From Caldisericota bacterium (GTDB taxonomy: Bacteria > Caldisericota > Caldisericia > Cryosericales > Cryosericaceae): a stretch of DNA of 9,048 nucleotides. The stretch spans positions 1 through 9,048 of the forward strand of contig JAPLGJ010000005.1 in NCBI GenBank assembly GCA_026390215.1, given 5' to 3'. Each line of letters begins with the position of its first letter. Positions within the stretch are counted from its first letter, which is position 1. The notes under the pieces were generated by a model, which was given only the letters and a program-made list of their open reading frames with translations, did not search any database and was not told where the DNA came from. This document shows positions 1 through 6,024 of this stretch, piece by piece. A program made the translations under genes and the position numbers.

Positions 1-2387
1 ATCATGGCCATCTTGATGACGTCGGCGGAGCTCCCCTGGACAACGGCGTTGAATCCCTGCCGAATAGCTTCCTGCCGCTCCACATTGTTGTGACTGTTGA
101 TGTGCGGGACTCTCCGCAAGTGTCCAAGAATCGTCTTCACGTAGCCATCACGCTGGGCCGCCTCGACTACCCGGTCACGGTAGTCCCGGATGCCGGGAAA
201 CCGCTCCAGGTAGCGTTCGATGTACTGGCGAGCCTCTTCGCCAGTGATGCCGAGCTGCCGTGAGAGACCATAGGGCGAGATACCGTAGATGATGCCGAAG
301 TTGATGGTCTTGGCGCGCTTCCGCATCTCGGGAGTCACGGCCGATTCTGGAACGTCGAAGACCTGTGAAGCCGTGTGAAGGTGAATGTCCTCTCCCTGGG
401 CAAAAGCCTGGCAGAGGTTCTCGTCTGCAGACAGATGCGCAAGCATCCTCAGGTCGATCTGCGAGTAGTCTGCCGAAACGAGCACCCAGCCGTCGTGGCT
501 AGGTATGAACGCCTGTCTGATCTCTCGCCCAACCTCGGTTCTGGCAGGGATGTTCTGCAGGTTAGGATCGATGCAGCTGATGCGTCCCGTCGACGTGCCG
601 GTCTGGAGGAAGGTAGGGTGGATCTTTCCGTCCGGCGCGACATATCGCACCAGCGAATCCGTATAGGTTCCCTTTATCTTGGTCAACTGACGGAGCTCCA
701 GGATAAGCGGAATCGCCGGATGTTCGTTCTGGATTGCTTCCAGGGATTCGACGTCAGTGCTTAGACCTGTCTTGGTCTTCTTGGTCGGTGCAAGTCCCAG
801 CACATCGAAGAGGAGCACTCCCAGCTGTTTGGGAGACTGAAGGCTGTAATCGTGCGTGCCCACGAGCTCGTAGGTCCGGCGTTCCAGTTCAGCAATACGG
901 AGGCCGAGCTTCGCCCCGAAGGTTCGCAGGTAAGCAGTATCTGTGCGTATGCCTGCCATCTCCATGTCTGCGAGCACCGCTGCAAACGGAATCTCCATCT
1001 CGTTCAGCGTACCTGTGAGCTGTGATTCCTCGAGAGCCGTGTCGATGGGGTAGGAGACGCGGTAGACAAGGTCGGCCAATCCCTCGGCAGTAGAGGTGTC
1101 CCCAGTCAGTCCCCATGCGTCGCCGATGCGGTCAAGGCCCCAGGCTTTCTGGTCAGGATCCAGCAGGTACTGCGCAAGCATGATGTCACGGATGGGGGCA
1201 GGAGCGCCCAGGCCGAACGGTGCGAGGACATGACAGAGTCTCTTGTAGTCGTAGACATACGTCATGGAAGCACTGTCTGAATGGAAGGCTTGGGGAGGCG
1301 AGCCGAACATGGCGTCGATGTGCGTCGACGAAGCGTTGTCCTTCGTTCGGCGGGCCGCTGTGAATCCCTGTCCTTCGGTATCGGACAGGACAGCCAGCGC
1401 TGTTCGGTCATCGAATACTGCGGTCGTCGCCAGTGGAGGAACCGGGGCGAGCACTGCGGGGCGAGCACTGGCGTCGAAGAGGTCATCACGATGAGCAGGT
1501 ACGGGGGCCACGGCGAGTGACGGCATGCCGAGGACCTTCGATGCGCGCCGGCTCAGCGCTACAAACGACAGCGTCTGGAACAGCCGGGCACTCTGCTCAG
1601 GATCCGGGACGTTGCGGACCAGGTCAGCGAGGCTCGTCGGTTCGTCCAAGCTCATCAGGATCGTGACCAGCGAGCGGTTGCGCAAGATGATATCCCGATT
1701 CTCGGCGAGCAGGGTCCTGTAGCGTTCGGGGCCGCCGTTCTCGAGCAATGCCTCCACTGAGCCGAACTCCTGAACCAGTTTCAGTGCGGTCTTCTCGCCG
1801 ATGCCACGCACTCCGGGGATGTTGTCGGACGGATCTCCCTTGAGGGCTTTGACATCGATCAGCTGGGAGGCTTTGAGGCCAAACTCCTCACGGATGGCGG
1901 CAGGAGTGTATTCTCTGATCTCCTTCACACCCTTGACCGTAATGCGGACGGACGTGTTGTCGTCGGTCAACTGGAGCAAGTCGTTGTCACCGGAGTAGAT
2001 GATGCAGGGGATCTCTGCCTGGTCAGCGACCTTGCTGTAGATGCCGATGAAGTCGTCGGCTTCGAACCCGTCCTTTTCACGCGTCACGATGCCCAGCGAA
2101 CGGATGAGCTGCTTGAGGTTGACGAGCTGGCTGACGAGTTCGTCCGGCATAGTCTCCCGGTTGGCCTTGTACTCTTCGAACATCTCATGACGATATGTCG
2201 CTGCTTTTCGATCGAAGAAGACGCCCATGTACTGCGGTTGAAGTTCCTCGATGATGGAGAGCAGCATCGTCGTGGTCCCCAGAATCGCTCCGGTAGGGAT
2301 GCCGGTGGCAGTGCTGAGGTGGGGCATGGCGAAGAATGCCCGGTACAGAATCGAACTCCCGTCGACAAGCACTACGCGATTCGTCAT
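1..2387 (-). CDS. polA: DNA polymerase I (family A), 3' end of gene cut by window edge
   Basis: Repair and Okazaki-fragment polymerase; 795 complete codons are visible and about 70 more (including motif C, His-Asp-Glu) should lie beyond the left edge. Residues 1-290 are the 5'-3' flap exonuclease: VDGSSILYRAFF near residue 8 and GDPSDNIPGV with Asp185 and Asp189. Residues about 318-445 correspond to the 3'-5' exonuclease but are shortened and lack the catalytic acidic residues (Lys382 sits where E. coli has Asp424), so proofreading is probably absent. The polymerase domain follows: TGRISCIDPNLQNIP, motif A with Asp640, and the O-helix RKRAKTINFGIIYG with Lys693, Phe697 and Tyr701. Motif A reads DYSQID, with Asp645 where almost all homologues have Glu. 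The ATG at 2387 starts directly at the family N-terminus. It lies 12 nt after the comEC stop, has no good Shine-Dalgarno, and has its own predicted promoter. Identity is certain; the biochemical consequences are inferred. Confidence 0.97.
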   Translation of the reverse strand, partial: MTNRVVLVDGSSILYRAFFAMPHLSTATGIPTGAILGTTTMLLSIIEELQPQYMGVFFDRKAATYRHEMFEEYKANRETMPDELVSQLVNLKQLIRSLGIVTREKDGFEADDFIGIYSKVADQAEIPCIIYSGDNDLLQLTDDNTSVRITVKGVKEIREYTPAAIREEFGLKASQLIDVKALKGDPSDNIPGVRGIGEKTALKLVQEFGSVEALLENGGPERYRTLLAENRDIILRNRSLVTILMSLDEPTSLADLVRNVPDPEQSARLFQTLSFVALSRRASKVLGMPSLAVAPVPAHRDDLFDASARPAVLAPVPPLATTAVFDDRTALAVLSDTEGQGFTAARRTKDNASSTHIDAMFGSPPQAFHSDSASMTYVYDYKRLCHVLAPFGLGAPAPIRDIMLAQYLLDPDQKAWGLDRIGDAWGLTGDTSTAEGLADLVYRVSYPIDTALEESQLTGTLNEMEIPFAAVLADMEMAGIRTDTAYLRTFGAKLGLRIAELERRTYELVGTHDYSLQSPKQLGVLLFDVLGLAPTKKTKTGLSTDVESLEAIQNEHPAIPLILELRQLTKIKGTYTDSLVRYVAPDGKIHPTFLQTGTSTGRISCIDPNLQNIPARTEVGREIRQAFIPSHDGWVLVSADYSQIDLRMLAHLSADENLCQAFAQGEDIHLHTASQVFDVPESAVTPEMRKRAKTINFGIIYGISPYGLSRQLGITGEEARQYIERYLERFPGIRDYRDRVVEAAQRDGYVKTILGHLRRVPHINSHNNVERQEAIRQGFNAVVQGSSADVIKMAM

Positions 2388-2393
2388 GTGCTC

Positions 2394-2422
2394 ATTGTAT
2401 CAACGTCTGGGGTCAGACGCAA
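2394..2422 (-). promoter_or_regulatory. predicted polA promoter inside the comEC 3' end
   Basis: On the minus strand a -35 box TTGCGT (2422-2417) is followed by exactly 17 nt and a -10 box TACAAT (2399-2394, five of six consensus bases). Only 6 nt separate the -10 from the polA ATG, so transcription would begin at or next to the A of the start codon and give a leaderless mRNA. The -35 hexamer and spacing match the rarA promoter in this window. The prediction comes from motif matching only. Confidence 0.55.
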
Positions 2423-4550
2423 CCCAGCACCGTGAGCCGCGCGTGAACACCGAGATGCAGCCCGTCTGTGTGAGAGAAAGGCTTGATGCCGCATCTGTTG
2501 TCAGAACCTGAATCATGCCGGTGGAAGTGTCATATGCGAATCCAGGAGAGTTGGCAGAGAGCGATGCCGCGGGGCCTGCCCGTCCAACGAGAGCGGCTGT
2601 GACGAGCGCTAACGTGGGGCCAGACTGACCGGCGTTTCCTGCCCGGATGGTCGCGCTACCCGTCTCGACAGTGACCATCTCGTTGGTGCCGAGTGAGGCA
2701 ATAGTCGATTGGAAGCGAGTGTCGAGTCCCGGAATGGGCGTGCAGGCGTATTGGGAGGGAAGATACACGTGGCTCGGCGCGAGTAGTCCGAACAGTGCAT
2801 CCAGCTGGTCCGGGAGGTCCGCTGGAGACCCTGCGACCACGACGACGTCCAGCGTGTTCACGCCGAGCGCTGCAAGTGCCCGGGCTGCCCGGTTGGCGGC
2901 TTTGCCGTCGGTGTTGAACAGACAGAGCCACGTGCCGATGCCCTTGGTGTGGACGAGGATAACGCTACCCTGTTCGACGACAGGAAAAGTCACACGCGTG
3001 TCGAACGGGACGGTACCGAAGGCCCATACGAGTGAGACCAGGATGGCTGCTGCAGCCACGGGGACTCCGGCATGGCGCCGTTGACCGAGTCTCTGCCGGT
3101 TGTCTACCGAGAGAATGACGACCCCGAACAGAATCCCCAGGGAAAGGAGCAGGAACGGTGAAGGTGCAGGGACGTTCCGGTGTGACCCGGGGATGCGCCC
3201 GAGCAGCTCAAGACAGCCAAACAGGATACTCGAGGCGCCGTTGAGGACGGGTGCCACCAGTGCCGCGAGAGACGGAATCGTGAGGAGGAACACCGACCAG
3301 GTCAGGAGGCCTATCAACAGCAGGGAGACCGCGGGAATGGCCACGATGTTTGCCAGAAGAGCAATCGGGGCAAGGACGTGGAATGTCGACACGGCAAGCG
3401 CTGCTGCGGGCAGAGACGCTCCGGTCGTCGAACAGAGAGAGGACAGGAGTCCCCGGGCGAGCCGGCCACTGACTCGAACGAGATGGGACAGAGGTTCGCC
3501 GATGAAGCTCAAGCCGGCGACCGAGGCAAATGACAGCTGCAGTCCGATGTCGAAAACGGAGGCAGGATCGACTGCCGTGAGAACGAGTGCGGCCCAAGAG
3601 AGCGATGCGAGTCTACCCACGTGTCCTCCGGACATGCGAGTCACTGCGAGAACGCACAGCATCACGAACGCTCGATCGGCACTGAGGGGGAAGTCGATGA
3701 AGGCCAGGTAGACGAAGGTGGCAACGAGAGGAGCCAGCGTCCTGCCGGTACTTCTCTCGGAGAACATCAGGCCAAGGAGCATCGACATCACGGCGAAAAC
3801 GAGCGAGAGGTGAAGCCCCGATATGGCTAGCAGATGGCTGGTACCAGTGATGGAGAAGAGATGGCGGTCGACTGTTCCGAAGAGTCTGCGATGAAGAAGG
3901 AGTTCTTCGAGAAATCCGAACGCCTTGTAGCTCAATAGCGGCCGCGCATGGAGTTCGACAAGGTCTCGTGCGTATCCCGTCAATCGGCCCCACCATGACG
4001 CGAGAGAGTGACTAGGGAGAGTCTGGATGTCTCGCGCGAGAAACAATCCCGCGGGTGGAGGACCGAGGCGGTCCTCTCCTGGGTTGAGAGCGGGGCTGGC
4101 CGTGCCCATCTTCGCCATTACACGTACCTGTTGACCAAATGTTGGACCAGTGCGGCGATCGGGCATCTGTACCTGGACGGTCACCGGGCGACCGATGGGG
4201 ATACCGTCTGCTGTCACTGCCGACAGCTCAAACATTGTGCCCCCGGTGCTTCGTGCTACAGAAGGCGTACGGGCTATGCCTGTGACAATTGAGGTATCCG
4301 GTGGGAGTTGCCCGGAGGCCGAGGACTGAACGACTCGCCTTGCCATGGCAAACGATGGCCAGAAGAGAGAGAGTGCGAGCACGACGCGGATGAGATTGAC
4401 CGGCGGGTGCCGAGTCTGTGCAAGATAGCCTGCTCCCAGACCAGCCAAGACAGCGAAGGTGAGTATTGCCGAAGCTCTTGTGGTTCCAGCCGACAGAGCT
4501 CCGGCTATGACCGTCAGGGCTACGAGCGTGACGAGTCGCAGTCGTATCAC
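2400..4550 (-). CDS. comEC: ComEC/Rec2 DNA-uptake channel with degenerate C-terminal nuclease-like domain
   Basis: Polytopic inner-membrane protein (716 aa, similar to Bacillus ComEC) that carries single-stranded DNA into the cytoplasm during natural transformation. Residues 1-70 hold N-terminal membrane segments. Residues about 75-180 form the OB-fold-like DUF4131 region ending in ALNPGED. Residues 225-480 are the Competence domain, with the hallmark HLLAISGLHLSL (239-250) and FDIGLQLSFASVAG (333-346). From about 517 the metallo-beta-lactamase-like domain begins, but the canonical DVGQGD is VVEQGS (524-529) and the metal-binding HxHxDH position reads AGSPADLP (573-580), so a hydrolase active site is not recognisable. 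The start is GTG, 5 nt after the comEA stop; no Shine-Dalgarno is visible, so translational coupling to comEA is likely. The stop is 12 nt before polA. Family assignment is firm; loss of nuclease activity is inferred. Confidence 0.93.
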   Translation of the reverse strand: MIRLRLVTLVALTVIAGALSAGTTRASAILTFAVLAGLGAGYLAQTRHPPVNLIRVVLALSLFWPSFAMARRVVQSSASGQLPPDTSIVTGIARTPSVARSTGGTMFELSAVTADGIPIGRPVTVQVQMPDRRTGPTFGQQVRVMAKMGTASPALNPGEDRLGPPPAGLFLARDIQTLPSHSLASWWGRLTGYARDLVELHARPLLSYKAFGFLEELLLHRRLFGTVDRHLFSITGTSHLLAISGLHLSLVFAVMSMLLGLMFSERSTGRTLAPLVATFVYLAFIDFPLSADRAFVMLCVLAVTRMSGGHVGRLASLSWAALVLTAVDPASVFDIGLQLSFASVAGLSFIGEPLSHLVRVSGRLARGLLSSLCSTTGASLPAAALAVSTFHVLAPIALLANIVAIPAVSLLLIGLLTWSVFLLTIPSLAALVAPVLNGASSILFGCLELLGRIPGSHRNVPAPSPFLLLSLGILFGVVILSVDNRQRLGQRRHAGVPVAAAAILVSLVWAFGTVPFDTRVTFPVVEQGSVILVHTKGIGTWLCLFNTDGKAANRAARALAALGVNTLDVVVVAGSPADLPDQLDALFGLLAPSHVYLPSQYACTPIPGLDTRFQSTIASLGTNEMVTVETGSATIRAGNAGQSGPTLALVTAALVGRAGPAASLSANSPGFAYDTSTGMIQVLTTDAASSLSLTQTGCISVFTRGSRCWVASDPRR

Positions 4551-4555
4551 GGCGG

Positions 4556-5155
4556 CTAGAGGGTGATAAGGGATTTCAGGTCTTCGTAGGTCTTGGTGCC
4601 GATGCCTGTGACGTTCTGAAGGTCTTCAAGTCGCTTGAACGGGCCGTGCTGTGCCCGGTAGTCCAGGATCGCCTGCGCTTTCGCTGGTCCAATGCCGGGA
4701 AGCGTATCGAGATCGGCCAGTGTTCCGCGGTTGATGCTAATGCGTGCATGAGTGTTCGATGGTGGTGACGTGGGAGACACAACGGTGGCGGAGCCGTCCG
4801 GTGACTTGACAGGGACAGTCACTTGTTCACCGTCCTCGAGGCGGGCTGCCAGGTTGACTGCAATGAGATCTGCATCGTTCGCAGCTCCTCCGGCCGCCGC
4901 CAGTGCGTCGCGGAGAATGGAGCCCGCCGGCAGCGTATAGACATCTGGATGGAGGACGGCACCAGTCACATACACCCTGATGGAAACCGGGACCGTGGGC
5001 GTGATCTCTGCGCTCGAAAGGTCATCGATAATCTGCGGGAGCGGGTCGGGCGTCGGCTTGACGAGGCGCGAGCCGACGAACAGCCCGGCGCCCATGCCCA
5101 GGGCAAGAACGGCGATGATCAGGACGACTATCTGATGCTTCGACAGTTTTTCCAT
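4556..5155 (-). CDS. comEA: ComEA, membrane-anchored DNA receptor for transformation
   Basis: Binds double-stranded DNA outside the cytoplasmic membrane and hands it to ComEC. The 199-residue protein has the usual layout. A short positive N-terminus precedes one transmembrane anchor (about 9-28). A Pro-rich linker follows, then an SLBB domain (about 57-116, with VYVTGAVLHPDVYTL) and a Ser/Thr/Pro linker (119-136). A C-terminal helix-hairpin-helix DNA-binding domain fills 138-199, with hairpins TLPGIGPAKA (151-160) and VTGIGTKTY (182-190). Length and order match Gram-positive-type ComEA. The ATG at 5155 is the only conventional start between the preceding stop and the anchor helix. Its immediate upstream sequence lacks a Shine-Dalgarno, though a strong AAGGAGG lies about 40 nt further upstream. 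It is followed by comEC after 5 nt, so the two are surely co-transcribed. Confidence 0.95.
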   Translation of the reverse strand: MEKLSKHQIVVLIIAVLALGMGAGLFVGSRLVKPTPDPLPQIIDDLSSAEITPTVPVSIRVYVTGAVLHPDVYTLPAGSILRDALAAAGGAANDADLIAVNLAARLEDGEQVTVPVKSPDGSATVVSPTSPPSNTHARISINRGTLADLDTLPGIGPAKAQAILDYRAQHGPFKRLEDLQNVTGIGTKTYEDLKSLITL

Positions 5156-5168
5156 AGCAGTGGAGACT

Positions 5169-5203
5169 CGCTCGTTGTCGAGCGTGCAGCCTCCCGCCTC
5201 CTT
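5169..5203 (-). promoter_or_regulatory. distant Shine-Dalgarno-like tract plus hairpin in the comEA leader
   Basis: In the 66-nt gap between the L,D-transpeptidase stop and comEA, the minus strand carries AAGGAGG (5203-5197) and GGGAGG (5195-5190). A perfect 6-bp stem with a 4-nt loop follows (CGCTCG/CGAGCG, arms 5184-5179 and 5174-5169), then 13 nt to the comEA ATG. The tract is too far from ATG for normal initiation unless the hairpin shortens the distance. No ATG, GTG or TTG lies at normal spacing after it. No U-tract follows the stem, so a terminator is unlikely. A regulatory role is speculative. Confidence 0.3.
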
Positions 5204-5221
5204 CGTTGGCGTCGGATGATT

Positions 5222-5785
5222 TCAGGTCTTAGCGGGAGCCCCCATGACTGCGAGAAGATCGTACAGTTCCAGAAAGTCGGTGACCATGCTCTCGGTCCGC
5301 TGAGGGATTGGAGTCTCAATGATCCTCACAGGGGTCCCTGTCGGGATCATTGAGAAGGCCTTCGTGACATCGGCGTTCTGATGGCGTACGCAGCCGTGCG
5401 ATACGTCCTTGCCGATGCTGAACGGGTCGTTTGTTCCGTGCAGACCGTACGTAGGGAGCGAAATGCCGATCCAGCGAACCCCCAGGCCGTTCGTCTTGTC
5501 ACGAAGGTACGGGGCGTACACCTTGCCTTCCCAGTGCCAGCTAGGGTCGGCTTGCTTCTCAGTCACCTTATACCTGCCGACGGGCGTGATGCTGTCACCA
5601 GTGGTTCCGGTCGCATCCGGGAACGCGAGCGTGCCGCCTGCGGTTCTCAGGAGGGTAATGTGAAAGGATTTGTCCACAAGAACCTCGGTGACTGTGACGC
5701 CCCGGGCCGACGGCGTGGCCGCGACGGCAAGAGCCAAGGCGAAGACCATAATGCAGAAGAAGCGCGAGCGACGGTCATTTTTCAT
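5222..5785 (-). CDS. Secreted L,D-transpeptidase (YkuD/ErfK family)
   Basis: Cysteine transpeptidase of the peptidoglycan layer, expected to form 3-3 cross-links or attach proteins to the wall outside the membrane. The 187-residue product has a basic N-terminus, a hydrophobic signal segment (about 9-23) and a likely cleavage site near ATPSARG. A single YkuD domain covers about 31-156. The catalytic signature is visible as HGTND (116-120) followed by SHGCVR (129-134), giving the His116, His130, Cys132 set. There is no LysM or other wall-binding domain. The frame is open further upstream to a GTG at 5809, but the promoter -10 box lies inside that extension and the signal peptide begins at 5785, so this ATG was chosen. 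It is followed after 66 nt by comEA on the same strand and probably heads that transcript. The specific cross-linking substrate cannot be told from sequence. Confidence 0.92.
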   Translation of the reverse strand: MKNDRRSRFFCIMVFALALAVAATPSARGVTVTEVLVDKSFHITLLRTAGGTLAFPDATGTTGDSITPVGRYKVTEKQADPSWHWEGKVYAPYLRDKTNGLGVRWIGISLPTYGLHGTNDPFSIGKDVSHGCVRHQNADVTKAFSMIPTGTPVRIIETPIPQRTESMVTDFLELYDLLAVMGAPAKT

Positions 5786-5795
5786 AGTGACTCCC

Positions 5796-5823
5796 ATTAT
5801 AGGCAGCACTGCCCTGATAGCAA
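5796..5823 (-). promoter_or_regulatory. predicted promoter of the L,D-transpeptidase (and comEA-comEC)
   Basis: The minus strand reads TTGCTA (5823-5818), a 16-nt spacer, then a perfect TATAAT (5801-5796). The start codon is 10 nt beyond the -10 box, so the transcript would have a leader of only about 3-5 nt. GGGAG at 5795-5791 looks like a Shine-Dalgarno but falls between the -10 box and the expected transcription start. It would therefore be absent from this mRNA. The site lies just downstream of the tRNA terminator hairpin, as expected for a new transcription unit. Confidence 0.7.
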
Positions 5824-5851
5824 CGAAGCCAGAACGAGCGGCAAATCAGAA

Positions 5852-5869
5852 GGGCCCCTTTCGGGGCCC
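5852..5869 (-). terminator. GC-rich hairpin terminator after tRNA-Leu
   Basis: A perfect 7-bp stem (GGGCCCC / GGGGCCC, arms 5869-5863 and 5858-5852) closes a GAAA tetraloop when read on the minus strand. It is followed by TTCTGATTT, a modest U-rich run. It sits 55 nt past the tRNA 3' end and before the next promoter, so it most likely ends the RNase J/tRNA transcript. It is assigned to the minus strand because of the U-rich tail and the GNRA loop. Confidence 0.75.
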
Positions 5870-5924
5870 ATAGTGTCCAAGCAGTGTTTCAACATCACAA
5901 GAGACAGGATGTCTTCTCGCCGAG

Positions 5925-6010
5925 TGGTGCGGGGAGAGGGAGTTGAACCCTCACGACCTTGCGATCACTAGGACCTGAACCTAGCGCGTCTGCCATTTCG
6001 CCACCCCCGC
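5925..6010 (-). tRNA. tRNA-Leu (anticodon CAG)
   Basis: An 86-nt class II tRNA including an encoded CCA. The acceptor stem pairs GCGGGGG with TCCCCGC, with one G-U pair at position 7-66. The D-arm has the Leu-type GGCGAAATGGCAGACGCG. The anticodon stem CTAGG/CCTAG holds the loop TTCAGGT, giving CAG, which reads CUG codons. The long variable arm forms a 4-bp stem with a GCAA loop. The T-arm is GAGGG/CCCTC with loop TTCAACT, and the discriminator base is A, as required for leucine tRNAs. It begins 14 nt after the RNase J stop codon, so it is either processed from that mRNA or driven by a promoter in the RNase J 3' end. There TTGACT at 6110-6105 and an AT-rich run near 6088-6076 are the only weak candidate. 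Confidence 0.97.
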
Positions 6011-6024
6011 CTGAAGGCTTGAGA

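Noticed and set aside
2384..2395. ATG-AGC-ACA-TGA minicistron as a leader peptide for polA
   Set aside because: Three codons overlapping the polA start are more likely incidental. It is kept only as a remark because the overlap is stop-start.
3100..3711. A 203-codon plus-strand open frame opposite comEC
   Set aside because: It is the antisense of the conserved ComEC membrane domain, with an Arg/Ser/Thr-rich composition typical of shadow frames and no ribosome-binding site.
4823..5353. A 176-codon plus-strand open frame spanning comEA and the transpeptidase end
   Set aside because: It crosses two well-supported minus-strand genes and has no recognisable family features.
5786..5809. Eight-codon upstream extension of the L,D-transpeptidase from a GTG
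   Set aside because: It contains the promoter -10 box and would push the signal peptide inward.
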